A stretch of DNA of 64,000 bases from Pardosa pseudoannulata (GCA_032207245.1 CM063501.1:82625168-82689167); one strand, 5' to 3'. Positions 35,591 through 48,280 are shown, counted from the first letter of the stretch. Notes: generated by a model from the sequence alone, not told the origin. Program-made: numbers and translations.

Positions 35591-35889
35591 ACTAATAATT
35601 TAAATATATTTTGTATGTCAGTGATCAAATATTCAACTTTAACAACTCAAAATTAAACAATTAAAATTTATGATGCAATGTTTGAAACAAAATAGAGGAT
35701 TGAATAATTATAAACTAAAATTAAAAGATTGCAAAAGGAATTTTCGCCCTTCTGTCATTTTTGTGGAGCATTTTTTATTCTATGATTATTTCACTTCAAA
35801 TGTCATTTTTTTTACGTTTTGTGACAGGTAAATTACTTGTTGCAAAAAACTGAGATACATCATTTTAGTTTACTTATTGAAAGCCATTT

Positions 35890-36080
35890 CTGTTACATAC
35901 ATATTTTATTGTATATTACTTTTGATAAACAGCAATTGCTCGAAACTCTTTGCTTTTTGCAACTCTTTGTACTACCTTTCTCTTGTAATTTCATAAAAGA
36001 TTTTCTTCTAAAAAAATCTATAACAGTATCTGAATCGAAATGGTTCCAGCTATTACAAAGTCCTGCGCAGTAAGGCACAA
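35890..36080 (-). pseudogene. Possible pogo/Tigger transposase scrap
   Basis: The minus-strand frame reads CAGLCNSWNHFDSDTVIDFF then RRKSF. It resembles the AWN-x5-TI-x2-CF-x-KAGF block near the end of Tigger-type DDE transposases. Supporting blocks were not found; the match is short. Confidence 0.4.
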
Positions 36081-36908
36081 AAACTAATCGCCTGGATGAT
36101 TGAAAACTGTGAACCTAGAGCCAGAAAATTGGTCAAGACCTCTAAAGCCTATATTTAGCCCTATATATAATATTTGAGATTGTTAAATGTAAATATCATT
36201 TTAAAGCTCAAGTCATAATAGCTTAACTTAAAATGAGCAATATATTATGGCTACAAAGTTATCATTTTTATGGTAAAGTTTTCTTCCATCTTTGTTTTTT
36301 TAATGCCAAATGTTGTTAAAGTTGTGTGTAATGCTTTTTACTATCTAATAGCAGAAATCCAAATATCTGAACCATCAAGCGTTCCTGTTTCATATCACTT
36401 TCGGGGCTGTACCCATGCTTGGGAATATAAGTTTGTGTTAAAAGTTACTTGTTCATTGGATTCCGGAATGATATAAAGAATATCACCAAATATAGGGCAT
36501 CATATTAGTTTTTGGTTAGCTTTTTAAGTATTTTTTCCTAACTTTAAACTTTTTATCTTAATATAAAAGGGTAGCAGAATGTTTCCTCCTTCCTAGAATT
36601 TGATTTAATTTATAATAATACTTCGGAGATCATTAAGGAATGGATCATGATTATATTCTTATACAAAGCAACTTTTTCAGTATTGTAAGTATTTTTCATA
36701 TGATAAAGCACTATAAACCTTTACAGTTTATATTTACATGACAAAAAACACTTTATAGGATATAAAAATATAATTTCTAAGGTATGTATTTCAAAACTTG
36801 CGAGTAAAAGTTTTTTTTGCATATTCCGTATAATTCCTATGTTAATTTTGAACTTATACACTACTTATAACAAAACCATGTAATTTTCAAAAGTTAGTGT
36901 CATTAAAC

Positions 36909-37180
36909 ACCTCGGCGCAACAGCCGCTAGAGGACCAGGGCCTACTGTGTAAATCTCCGTTTACGTGACCAAGGACCCTGGGGTGCGAAGCATATGTTCC
37001 GGCTAGGTGTCAATGTTACGCGGAACCCTTAGTGTTTAGTTTCCAAGCACGCTTGTTCCTCAGTTCATCTATCCACTGAAAGAATGAAAGGCTGAATCAA
37101 CCTTGCCCATCCCGGCGATCGAACCTCGGACCTGTGTCGTAGGAGCTCGAAGCGCTACCCCAACGCCACTGGGCTTCAAA
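36909..37180 (-). mobile_element. tRNA-derived SINE, family B, full length with target duplication
   Basis: It is flanked by the exact 13-bp repeat AGTGTCATTAAAC (36896-36908 and 37181-37193). On the minus strand the tRNA-like head has A box AGTGGCGTTGGGGTAGCG and B box GAGGTTCGATCGCC. The body runs to GGCTGTTGCGCCGAGG. The length of 272 bp gives the family its full extent. Confidence 0.93.
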
Positions 37181-37193
37181 AGTGTCATTAAAC

Positions 37194-38462
37194 TACTTCT
37201 AAAATCATTCTAAGAATAACAGAACTGAATTTTATTAAAAGAAGAATAAAGGACTTATCATTTGTAGTCTTGGTTAAGGTACTATACCTCTTAAAAAATG
37301 CTAAAATAGAATCACTTATCTTCCAGATAAGAACTATAAATTCAAAGTGAGAAAATATGAATAACTAAAAATAAAATGAATATAAAGGCTTTGAAAAGTA
37401 TGCTTCTTTCCAGTTAGCTAAATAATAGATTTCATCGCTTTACATATTAAGCGCCTGACACGGAAACATAAAGTGTCTTTCATTCAAAGAATCAAAAACT
37501 AGTGTTTATGTTAATGCATTACATTTTATATCAGCCAAATATATTTAAAACACTTTTTGAAAGAAACTACTATATATGTATATATCAAATCTCAATTTGT
37601 AGATTTCGTTTACGAGAGAATGTGCAAAGCCTGTAAAAGTAACTAGTTACGTATTTTCTGAAAGAAACATTATGCTCACTTCACAATAGGGTTCTTTTTT
37701 GTAAATTTATTCATTCAACGATGTTCTATAGTTAATGCATCTCATTTCTTAAAAAAAACTCATTTACGACTTTCGAATCTTCATATTTCTTCGTCCACTG
37801 TTTACCCCTTTGAATGTATTCATAGGGAATTTCTGTATTCTTGCATATAAATCTTAATCTGTTGCATTAATTTTTTTTTATTTACGATGCCTAAAGCATA
37901 AAATGTGAATTTGGCAATTCTTTTATATCTTCGATCCTGCCTTATCTTATCATACAGAACCAATTTCTCTATCAGATAGTGAACTTTCATTTTTGCCCTT
38001 GTCTGAAATACATATGTATTAATGCAAATCACATCGAAAAGTGCTCTCAATTTTAGAATAAGAAGAAATATATGTATAGAACTTTCATCTTTTTTTCCTT
38101 CAATTCATAGATATTGAATACAATGAGTTATTTTTTTTATAAATTCAGAGTAATAAAATATACATCTGCGTGCAGTGACCAAATTCCTGGATGTAATGGA
38201 ATTTTCGATTTAGTGAATAAATTTCATCTATAAACGCAGTGGAGATTTGTCGTAAAAAATTGGTGACATCATATTTCATGATGATCTAAGCTTCTGCGTG
38301 AATATTTCAATGCAATATTTATACCTCAAATTAAAATTTGTACGTCTTCATTACCCAGTGTCAGTTAATAAAATGTAAAAATAATGTTAAGTTGACCTAG
38401 TGTTTGAGAAAGAAGAAATTAAAACTCATTACAAAACACATGGACAAATATATCTTGATAAA
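37194..38462. other. No feature recognised
   Basis: AT-rich, apparently unique sequence. The minus-strand ORF at 37820-38050 (Lys/Ile-rich, 76 codons) has no recognised family and no convincing splice context. Confidence 0.4.
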
Positions 38463-39260
38463 CCCCTTCCCTACTTTGCCCGTACGCCATACGGGCACAG
38501 CTTTCGGACTTTTACTGATTTGCCACTACAGCCTACGGGCAATCTGATTTCTATTTCGCTTGCACTGTTTCAGCCGTATTTTTTAAATTTAAAAACAAAT
38601 TATTCGTATACATGTAAATAGTTGTCCAGTAAATGATACTTTGCAGTTTATTGTATTTTCTACTCTGATTGGTTTAAAAGAGCGGGTTTTTTCGCATGTT
38701 TTGTATCAGAAGACGAATTGTTATCTTTCAGCGAATAGCTTTCTGGTTATATTTTACTAACCGCCTTATAATTTTATTGGTGTAAGATTTGAATAATATA
38801 TTTTTACTTTTAAATAATTGATAATTCAGAGCGTATGGAGGTAATTTCTTGTGATTCGAACTGTGACTCGGAATCAGAAACTGAATTATCTGTAAATGAT
38901 AATAGCGAAAGTTTACTAGATGACCTGGATAGTAGTCACTCTGATAGTAGTACAGATGAAATCAGTCAAGCAAAACAGTTTTTTTTTAAATTAATTGTGA
39001 TAATCGTTCGTATCCGCCTCCTAGATTTGCTTTCACTGGAATTCCAAAATATAACTTGGATATCGATAAGACTAAAGGTAATATTCAGCTCTATGATGCT
39101 TTCATAGAATGAGGAAAATTTGTAATAAATGCTTAAAAATATTAGAATGTTAACTTTAATAACATATCTTTACTTATAAATGTAAAATGAACAAAAAAAT
39201 GCAGTTAAAAAATGTGACATTTTTTCACCGAATTCTGGAAAAAATGAAATTGTCAAAGGG
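38463..39260 (+). mobile_element. piggyBac-like element with N-terminal transposase scrap
   Basis: The ORF at 38835 starts MEVISCDSNCDSESETELS, an acidic serine-rich N-terminus usual for piggyBac-type proteins. After a frameshift near 38990 it continues PPRFAFTGIPKYNLDIDK then YDAFIE and a stop. This matches the P-F-x-G ... YDAF start of the transposase domain. The catalytic part is missing. The right end is CAAAGGG followed by TTAA (39261-39264). The left end CCCCTTCCCTAC lacks a clean TTAA. A subterminal hairpin GCCCGTA/TACGGGC lies at 38478-38496. Confidence 0.75.
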
Positions 39261-39268
39261 TTAAATAA

Positions 39269-40770
39269 TTTTATACAATTAAATGCCTAAGGAATACAAC
39301 TGGAATCAACTTATCATTTGTAGATATCGAAGACTCTTAGCCACTAAACGTCGGCCCTAAAAAACTAGCTACTAGGCGTCGGCCAGTGTCTTTCCTTTTC
39401 TCTTGTCGCTCCAAAAAATATCTATCCCTCAGTCAGTGGATTCCAGCAGCGTTCAGCCTCTTCTCTCCTCTGGTAACAACCTTGTCCTCTAAAAAAATAA
39501 GACTGCCCCGAGGAGGAAAAACAGGGGTCCACTGAAAAAAAAAGTAGATCGGGACAGCCAATTTTGGTGCTACAGTTCCAGGGGGGGGGAGGAATCATTT
39601 CATTGGTGCCATCTATTAACTAATGTATTAACTAAACCTATTTAAGTAATCGTGTTCTCGTGTAGAGGTACTAGAGAGTCTTAATACACCGTGTTAAGCA
39701 ATGGAAGGTGAATACAACACAAATCAATACAGATTTTGATCACATATATTGTATCTCTAATGAATAAGATTTACTTGTTTTTATTTGTATGGTCTTTTAC
39801 TTTTTAAAACCATTAACAATAACTGGTAAAATAGGCAATCACATTGCATTATTCAGACAATAACGTTTGTTCTCAGTTTACTGTAATGAACAGTAAATAG
39901 CCTGATTTAAGTATGAAAAAATTACTCATTGAAATATCATTCACTGTAGTAATTTAGAAGCTTATAATTTTAAAACAAACAATATTGAAGAAGAATTCTT
40001 TTTTACTCCTTACTAAGTGAAACAATTATTCAGTATTGCTGTATACTTTTGATAGGAAAAGTAAAATTTAAACTTATGAATATTCTTTGACAGAAAAATG
40101 TAAGATTCTAAATTATTATATTGAATACCGTTTTTTCAGAACAATGTTTTTATCTTTATAAATCAGGCTGTTTACTGCACATTATAGACAGATTGAGGTA
40201 TAAAGTTTATAATGGTAAAAATTAATTTTTAAAAACTTAAAATAAAAAAATAATAGAAAAATTGACTGTCAAAAATGTAAAAATATTAGAAATAAAATGA
40301 AATATTATAAAATATTAAAAGATAATATTAAAATATAAAAGTAAAAATAATAATAAATATTAATGTTAAAAAATAATAAAATATTAGAAATATTAAGTTT
40401 TCAAGCTCATTTCTTAACAAAAATTAAATTTATAAACTTAAAATGACAAAAATTAACAAAAATGAAAATAAAAAATTTAAAATTCAAAATTCAAGTAACA
40501 AAAAATAAAAAGAAGAATATAGAAAATTAACTTGGACAGTTTTAGTTTATATATTAGTGAATAGATGGCGCCAGTGAACCTAGTAAATTGCCCATAGAAC
40601 TGTAGCACCGAAATTGGATGCCCCGATCCAGTCGTTCAAGAACGGGGGGGGGGGTCAGAAACCCGCTAAACCAACGGGCCCTTCTATTGGTTGGGAGAGG
40701 GCTGAAGTTTCTTCTAGTTCAAACCGGTCCAGTTTTGTATGTCTCTGACAAAGGCTCAAGGGAAAAGGTA
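39269..40770 (-). repeat. Dispersed repeat family E, copy 2, inverted and interrupted
   Basis: 39269-39535 and 40640-40740 together match 8250-8645 in reverse. Between them is a 1.1-kb TIR element. Poly-G runs (39581-39589, 40646-40655) occur at both junction regions. Confidence 0.85.
39546..40628. mobile_element. 1.1-kb element with about 80-bp imperfect terminal inverted repeats
   Basis: The left end GATCGGGACAGCCAATTTTG and the reversed right end GATCGGGGCATCCAATTTCG pair. Pairing continues through GGTGCTACAGTTC and GCCATCTATTAACTAAT versus GCCATCTATTCACTAAT. The 8.3-kb copy of family E lacks this segment, so it is probably an insertion. The interior is very A-rich and non-coding. A target duplication was not identified, and the superfamily is unknown. 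Confidence 0.75.
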
Positions 40771-42417
40771 AAAATCTGAACCGCATGTACCTTATTGTTA
40801 CATAAAGATAATTAGTTTATTTCTAAATCAGTACACAAATTCAACAATAAATCAGGCTGTCTAATTTAAATCATATCTAAGCTGATGTCTGGTTAAAACC
40901 GCTAGAGATTCACAGTTACTACTGAAATTTTAGATAGATTTTTAGAGGTGATATTTGCTACACTTATTTTATTTCTAATCTTATCTAAAACCTTATTTTA
41001 AAGTACCATATATCATGTAAATTATGTTCTTTTCTTCCCTTGCTTGAAATACATAGTGTTACTGGATATGAGAAATTGTTTGTCTCTAAATTTAGAAAAA
41101 AATATAAATACCATATAATGGTCAAATTACAAACTCTAATGGAGCTTTCACTTTTCTGAATAAATCATGTTAATCATTGAGGCCAGTCAAAACATTACAG
41201 CAATAACATAAACAGCAATCAATTATTAACGGCCCGGATGATATGTAAATAAAAAAAATAATAGTGATTGTTCATGACAACACAAGACTTTGATAAGATT
41301 TTTAGAGGCGATATTTTGTAAAACTTTAGTTCTAAGTGCACATTATTATTACCACAAAAGAGTCAAATATTCTATAAGGTAGTGAACTTTCATTCCTTCA
41401 CTTGTATATAATTTGTTATTTAATACAATAAGCTTTTGTAGTCCAGTTTAAATTGAGAAAAATAATGATCACGTGTTTATGAATGTATGCTTTTATAAAT
41501 AGTTTAATTTAAAATAAGGTATATCAAATACTGATAACAACAATGTCAAAAGCAGGAGCGGTTTATGAACTGTATGTATATTCTTATATCAATACTATTA
41601 AAAATAGTTAAGTACATGTACTAAAGGAATAATTATTCTGATGTAAAAGTCATCTTCATGTGGTTAAAAAATTGTGAAATATGGAAAACATAGTATAGCA
41701 TTACATACATATATACATATATTATAAAAAATTAATAATAAATCTTCCTATTTGTAATCTAGATCTGTATTTCTAAACAGCATCTTTCTTAACATAAGTA
41801 AAAAAAATTACAACAAAAATCGGAATGCAATCGAAAGAAGAAAGTAAAATTTCAAGTATACCTTTTCTTTGCAATAAGAGTATGAATATTCCTGGGAAAA
41901 TATAAAATGCAAATTTTTCTTTTGACATGATAAAAATGAAGTATTTTTTCTTTTCGAAAAGCATAAATTTAAACATAATTTCGTATTCTAGAGCAGTCTG
42001 ACGAAAATTTGCTTTAAATATCTTTTTTGAATAATTATTTCTTGTTCTGGTTCTCTATATATATTTTATATAACTTTATTCAAGTAATGATCTACGTATA
42101 TGATCTTAATGTTCACGTTTACGCATATGCATTTTATATTTGTTAAGTTTAGTGGGAAAAATTCATCATATGGGATATAAAGTCAAATTACAAAGAGGCA
42201 TTAAAAAGATTTTTTAAATAAGAGTAAGTTAATTATTTTTTAGCATTTCTTACCATAAATGATAATAATTTTTACAGATTAGTTGTTTTTATGGTATTCT
42301 GAAAATTATTTGTTTTTAGCGAATCTGTTTGAGGTCCATAGGACGCTAATACACTCCATAAGTACATAATTGTTTCAGGGTTGTAAGTTTGACCAGGACA
42401 CTGGATAAAAGTGATTA
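40771..42417. other. No feature recognised
   Basis: About 1.6 kb of AT-rich sequence, no gene or repeat copy seen. Confidence 0.4.
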
Positions 42418-43451
42418 TCCCCTATATAATAATAGCCTAAGTTGTCCGTCCGCGAATTTATGAAGCGGTTGTACCTGGAATGGATACAGGCATCCATTTT
42501 GGATTTTTTATGAGTTAGGGTTAGCAAAATGCAAAGTGAGTTCGAAATCCACCCCACTCCCATTTTTCGAGCGTTTAATGCTATTATTTCAAGTCTTATT
42601 CTCCCTCATATTCTATACTAACTTCATTCTTGATATGAATTTAGTATAGAATAAGAGAGAGCAGCGAAGTCAGAGAGTAATATTTAAACTGGACTAAGTT
42701 TACTAGACCCTCATATACTCTAATTATTCCTTCATCGGGTGTAGACCTAGTACGTTCGGTAGAGGGTCTGCCCATTTGATCAGCGTGCTTCCCGGGTTGA
42801 CTGTTCTGTCCCCGACTCAACCGAATTTTTCTAAATGTCTAATTAGTTTAATATTTTCTGCTTTTTCTTTTAAATTCTTATTCCTAAAGTCGTTTTATTA
42901 ATTTTAAAATAAATGTTTATTATTTTTTCAACTTTTTTCTAAACTATAGATCCGATTCTAAAATAAATTGGTATGAATAAGCGTCATATCACAGCGAAAA
43001 ATGCTGTCATATTTAAAACGTTCGAAATACACCTTGTCCCCCTTTTCGAGCATTTAATGCCATTATATCAAGCCCTATCTTAGGAGCAGGCTATTAAATT
43101 TATCAATTTATCACATAATAAATAAGTAAAAATAACAATTTTTTCTAGCATTTTGACGTCATTCCTTTAACTATCTCATTTAATCATTTATTTTAGATTA
43201 TTTAAATTTCTTCTGTATTATTTTCATAAGTTTTATCACTAAACTGAGATATTACGTAAATAATTTTCTTTTATATTTGGCTTAAATAATAGATTAGGTA
43301 CATGTGTGATAATTTTAATCAATTATTTTTGTAGAACTATAATTCTCAGTCCAAAAACAAACCATGTTTTTACCTACCTCATAGGATACCTTTACAATTC
43401 TGGAAAATTAAAAATTTTACTGATCCCGTCATATGACGGGCTATATGCTAG
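42418..43451 (+). mobile_element. Helitron-like element H3, with embedded tRNA-like module
   Basis: It starts TCCCCTATATAATAATAGCC after A42417. It ends with hairpin CCCGTCATATGACGGG (43425-43440), CTATATG and CTAG (43448-43451) before T. It is 1034 bp. Compared with H1 it carries an extra internal segment with a tRNA-like stretch at 42745-42825 (TACGTTCGGTAGAGG ... GGGTTGACTGTTCTGTCCCC). A perfect inverted repeat TATTCTATACTAA/TTAGTATAGAATA lies near 42610-42655. No RepHel gene is present. Confidence 0.93.
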
Positions 43452-44379
43452 TTAAAAATAGTTAAGTACATATCCTAAAGGAATTATTATTCTGATTCAA
43501 AAGTCCTCTTCGTGTGGTTTATTATTTATTAACACCTTCCAAAACTGGTCATAAATGGTCAGAAGTGGTCAGAATTGTTAAAAATTGTTTTAAATGGTCT
43601 TAATTTTAATATAAATATATTTTGTAATTAGAAGTGACTTTTAATAAACAATAAAAATAGTACTGCAGTTAAACAAATTATTTCACTTACAAGTTCATGA
43701 GATTTAACATACTTATGAAGTATATTAATAACGTTTAAATTTTATAAATGAAGGTTAAAGGCATTAACATGAAATTTGTAGATTCCACAATACATCTAAT
43801 AAATTGTTGTGCCAGCTCTTCATCTGTAGAGTGATAATTTTCAATGTTGGGAGTAATCTAAAATAAACTACGAAATCGTTTAAATTAAGGGACAACTACG
43901 AAATTTGTTACTTGTAACCGTTTTTGTTGTATTCAACATAAACTACATATAAGACAGCTAGCATAAAAGAATAAGTAAACCATTTTTTTTTTTTGTATCT
44001 TGGTGTTATATAAATGCTTTTGCTGATGTTATTTATATTATGACATTTTTAACAAATGTAACTTGCCTTTGTCATATGTTTGTAAACTATGTTTTATTAG
44101 TATTAAATATATTGGAAAGTGTATTTCAGTGGACAAAACTGGTCAAAATTCATATAGACCAGGACGGTTAAAATCACTGATTTAAATCAACATGTTTAAA
44201 ACCAATACAACCCTCAATTGTTTACAAATTGCTATTGCGGTGAATTAAATTTTCGATAAGATAACTATAGAACAGTGCAAATTCAAGCAATTATTTTGTT
44301 GCTTAATATTTGAAAATCGGAAAAAGACCAAAGTGATCTAAATTAGTGTGGGTAAGCAGGAAATTTATTACTTTTTCCC
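43452..44379. other. No feature recognised
   Basis: AT-rich sequence. A short direct repeat GGTCA-based cluster (GGTCATAAATGGTCAGAAGT) occurs near 43545-43580. No gene seen. Confidence 0.4.
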
Positions 44380-44890
44380 CAGGTGACAATAGGTATAAAA
44401 AATAACATAGAATGCGAGACTAATTTACTATCTTGCATCGAAAACATATTTACCCCAGTTCATCCTATATACACAAGGGTTAGTAAATTCCTCGAAGAGA
44501 CTTTTTTTTATTAGTCTTTAGTCTACACTTTTAATAACCAAAGTGTTTTATTTGGTGACCGTTAATGTAACAAATAACAAAATGCAAGGCTTATCAACTA
44601 ACTTGCATCGAAAGCGTACTTAGCCCAGCTCATCCTATATACACAGGGCTTAGTAAATTCCTCGAACGGACTTTTTTGTAGATCTTTAGCCTACTCTTTT
44701 AATAACAAAAGTGTTTTATTTGGTGACCGTTAATGTAACAAATAACAAAATGCAAGGCTTATAAACGAGCTTGCATCGAAAACGTGCTTAGTACACTTCA
44801 TCTTATATACCAGGGTGTTTGTAAAGTCTTCGAACGGCGTTTTTCTTTTATCACTGGCTTTTACTAACAAAAGTGTTTCAAGTAATGTAC
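44380..44890. repeat. Tandem repeat, period about 169 bp, nearly three units
   Basis: CTTGCATCGAAA starts at 44432, 44602 and 44770. Units share GTTCATCCTATATACACA-type sequence, TTCCTCGAACGGACTTTTT and TTATTTGGTGACCGTTAATG. The unit length is near one nucleosome repeat, as in many satellites. The third unit is the most diverged. Confidence 0.92.
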
Positions 44891-46192
44891 ACGATCACTT
44901 TATGGACTGTTTAAATTAAAAATTAACAAAAAAATACAAAATTCTGCCTGTAATTCCTTTTGTTATCTTTTCCTTTAGTAAAAAATTGAAATTTCTCATT
45001 ACAATAATACAAAAAGTTTCAGGCTTCTGGTATAAAAACTGACCAAAATATTTAAAATCACAATAACAGGAATTTCTCACGTTTATTCATAGATTAGTTA
45101 ACAATATAAATACAGTAATTAAAGGTTTAAATGAAGTTGCAACATCCTTTTTTACGGTGAAAGGAGAATAAGGGGAGAATTCCCTGATGAAAAAAGAGGA
45201 ATGAAACTACAGTAAAGTTTATTTACACAGTATTTTCTAAAAAAATACGCTATTAATCTCCCATCTCCTCATTTTTGTAGTAAATTAGAATTGTGCAACC
45301 TGATTTTAATCCAAAATTATTTCAATGAATAGAAAAACTAATCCCTTAAAAAAGGAGAAATGTATAAATTAACCAAAATTTTAATTTAATATCATTTAAT
45401 TTTTCTAAAACAAAAATGGAACTTTTTTTTATTCTTAGACGAGTTTTAGTTTTCAGTTAGTATGATAATAGGTATATAGAACGGGAAATAACTCAGTTTT
45501 CACAAAATTGTATTTTTAATTATAAAAATAATATAAAAATAATAGTTATTTTATTTGAAAAATTTTTTCAGTTAGAAGCATAAAATAAGGATAAAAAAAA
45601 GCCACTCTGTAGAAAAAATAATTTGAAGCTTTTTTTTATTTAGTGTAATTTTAAACTGAAACATTGCAAGAACTAATTCTTGCATATAACAGCAAAAATA
45701 AGATTAATAAAGATTTTAATTAGTTAACTTACATAATTAAAATAAATATGTAAAAGAAAAGCCTATAGGTATTTGAAATTCTGTAATTTTCTTTTTTACT
45801 TTTTACTATATAAACTACATAAAAGTTTCCGGTATTAAATAGTATAAAGAAAGATCTTAGTTATTGAAAATTTAGAAAAGAATAGCTTAGTTACCTAGTG
45901 TATTTAGATGAGTTAATTTTCCTGAAATTTCTTTATATAAAACATTGTAAATATTGTTTTCTAATTCTGTCAAAGTTGTAGGCTTCAAATTTTGAATTTA
46001 TTTCACTAGTAATGTTCATCCATTTTATAAAAGATTATGTTCTGAGTTATTTTCGGGCTAATTACCCTTTCATTACCAGCTCTTTGGAAAAATGTGAATA
46101 GCTCGTACAGTTACCAGTCTCACTACCAGGATCCTCTTGCGAATTCACCTTCTTGTCTGCTGAGTTCTACCTTCTCTTGCTTATCTTATGGG

Positions 46193-46195
<3 letters not shown>
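44891..46195. other. No feature recognised
   Basis: AT-rich sequence, no gene or repeat copy seen. Confidence 0.4.

Positions 46196-46230
<35 letters not shown>
46196..46230. repeat. (AT)n microsatellite
   Basis: About 35 bp of TA dinucleotides. Confidence 0.95.
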
Positions 46231-46236
<6 letters not shown>

Positions 46237-46628
46237 TTCTAGTGTTTAATGATAAACTTAACTATGTAAAGTACAATTAATGTACTATCCTTCTCAATTT
46301 TCGTTTATCTGAACTTAACTTTTTTCGACTTGTGTACCTTCACCGAACTCGTGAACCTTTTTATTGTTATACCTTTTAATATTCAGTTAGTATCCCAGTC
46401 CTTAATTTCGTGTGTAATAAGTGTTATGTCTCATGACCATGTGATCAAGTATGCTGGCTCAGAGGGCTAGGCCCAGGAGAGTCAGTAAATGAAGCTCCAG
46501 TGCGATATCCAGTCTCACCTAAATATTTTCTATCAAGGTATAGGGTGTAAAGACTAAAGTACACCTGCTGTCCTAGAAAATTAAGCTCCAGATAATAATC
46601 ACTTATGTAGGTCCAATATTTTTAAGTA

Positions 46629-46874
46629 TCAAGAGTTTACCTGAGCCACGTATAACCAATGTGCGGTCAACGCTGGCACTAATACCGAAACGGCTCGCGT
46701 CTGAAAACTCAACAGATCTTTAACCCGTTCTTCATTGAACTCTAACTTAACATCACCAAGAAGGTGGCTGATATTTTGGTTATTGATAAGCATATTACAA
46801 GGTATCTTGCAGATATAATATTCGGTCAATGTTCCCAAGAACTCTGACCTTATTGGGGCAGTACATTCAAGCAA
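46629..46874 (-). CDS. Weak candidate exon or ORF of unknown origin
   Basis: An open minus-strand frame with balanced amino-acid use for such AT-rich DNA (LLGDVKLEFNEERVKDLL, LVPALTAHWLYVAQ) ends at a consensus donor CAG|GTAAAC (about 46640). A pyrimidine-rich acceptor (TTCTCAG) exists upstream near 46910, but the frame is closed by a stop between it and the ORF. Alternatively it is part of the 3' region of the LINE relic at 47075. Confidence 0.18.
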   Translation of the reverse strand: MLECTAPIRSEFLGTLTEYYICKIPCNMLINNQNISHLLGDVKLEFNEERVKDLLSFQTRAVSVLVPALTAHWLYVAQVNS

Positions 46875-47074
46875 TTATTGTTGCTAACATGTGTGCACAG
46901 TGAATACATCCCTGAGAAATTTTTTGCATTATAAGAAAAAGAAAATTCCCATTCTCATAGTGCTTTTACACTACCTGGTCCGAATTAGATAAACAGCTAA
47001 TAAACAGCCTTGTTTGTTTCAATGAAAGTATTCTTGAATCAAATATAGTTAACAACGCCTATAAATATCGCCTT

Positions 47075-47560
47075 CTATAAATGCACTACAGCTTGTCACA
47101 GGCCAAGGTTTTCTCAACAAGTGTCCTCCAGTGGACTAGATTATATGCCACGGTTCACCAGCGATTGATGCCTAGGATTTTAAGATTTGCTTCAATTGAG
47201 TCCGATCATCTAATAGCAGGTTTTCCTCTTCTCCTGGAGCCCTCAATGGTTTTAAAAGTTACGTTATTAACTGAGTTTAAATCATCACTTCTGAAAATAT
47301 GTCCTAGCCATCTTGACCTAAATGACGTGATGACCTGGTAAATTTAAGGCTGTTTAACTTGATTATAATTCTCAGGATTGCAAAGGGATCTCCAAGTATC
47401 ATTTTCCGTAACAGGACCAAAGATTTTATTAAGAATTTTACTTTAAAAGTCTGTTCTCAGTAGGTTTAGTTAGCAGCCAACATTTACAACCGTGCAATAA
47501 GTCACCAAGTTCACATCGCGTATTTAAAGCAAATTTGATTTACGTATATACAGCAATTTT
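47075..47560 (-). pseudogene. Non-LTR retrotransposon C-terminal remnant (RTE-like)
   Basis: The minus-strand translation, with several frameshifts and stops, shows the well-known end of LINE reverse transcriptase proteins. From 47530 it reads LLHGCKCWLLTKPTENRL, like the usual LYGCE-W-TLTK-E. Then come RWLGHIFRSDD, GSRRRGKPAIR followed by a stop where Trp is usual, and LKILGINRW. The open frame on the plus strand here is only its shadow. Clade assignment (RTE or a similar clade) is tentative. Confidence 0.88.
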
Positions 47561-48074
47561 AAAATACATGGTAATTCTACAGCTATATTTATTTGTATAA
47601 AAGTCATCTTTCACAATGCGAACAAGCACCTCAAATTTAATGTAACAATTACTACTTCTCCTAAACAGTGGAGTTTAATTTTTCTCAAATTTTATTTAAC
47701 ATATGTACATATACTTCCTTTTATGTGTATAGTTTTTTTATGGGAGCAGGTTTAAGGGTGATTACAGACATGGAATTAGAATTATCCTTTCCATTCCCAT
47801 GTGTCATACCCAATAAATATACTTATTTTATACATTTTAAATTTGGAAAGATTTCTATTTCAGATTCAAAATTTTGACTTTTAAAAATTCCACTAAAAAT
47901 TGTTTTATCAGAATATTTGTACTTTAATTTATTTTGTAACAATTTAGTTAAATAATGATTTGTGAATGTTTCACAGATAGGTAAATGTATTACACTGTTA
48001 ACTAAACTGAAATATTACTTAATCTATTTGTTTCTATACAATTGTCTTGGACAATAAAAGCCCTAAGTATATCA
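47561..48074. other. No feature recognised
   Basis: AT-rich sequence, no gene or repeat copy seen; the ORF at 47668-47877 has no recognised family. Confidence 0.35.
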
Positions 48075-48230
48075 AAATGGGTAGAAGTCTTCGGTACCAC
48101 AGTCTATAGGTTCGAAACTCATTGTTGATGTGGATGCTCATAGCCGTTTAGAATAACTCTGAGCGATATGTTCCGGTCATTGTTTCTCGTGTAGAAAGAA
48201 GTTGTCAAAGGCCTTCAAACCTAACAAAAC
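48075..48230 (+). mobile_element. SINE family A, decayed
   Basis: TCTTCGGTACCACAGTCTAT, a B-box relic GGTTCGAAACTC and GATGCTCATAGCCGTTTAGAA align with the family; the head is missing. Confidence 0.78.
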
Positions 48231-48280
48231 TGGTTCAATCTGCTCAATCTCTATAACATGTGAAAAGCTATTACTATTAA

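Noticed and set aside
37820..38050. 76-codon minus-strand ORF as a gene
   Set aside because: Lys/Ile/Tyr-rich composition expected of AT-rich DNA, no motif, no splice context.
47081..47341. Plus-strand 86-codon ORF
   Set aside because: It is the antisense shadow of a LINE reverse-transcriptase C-terminus on the minus strand.
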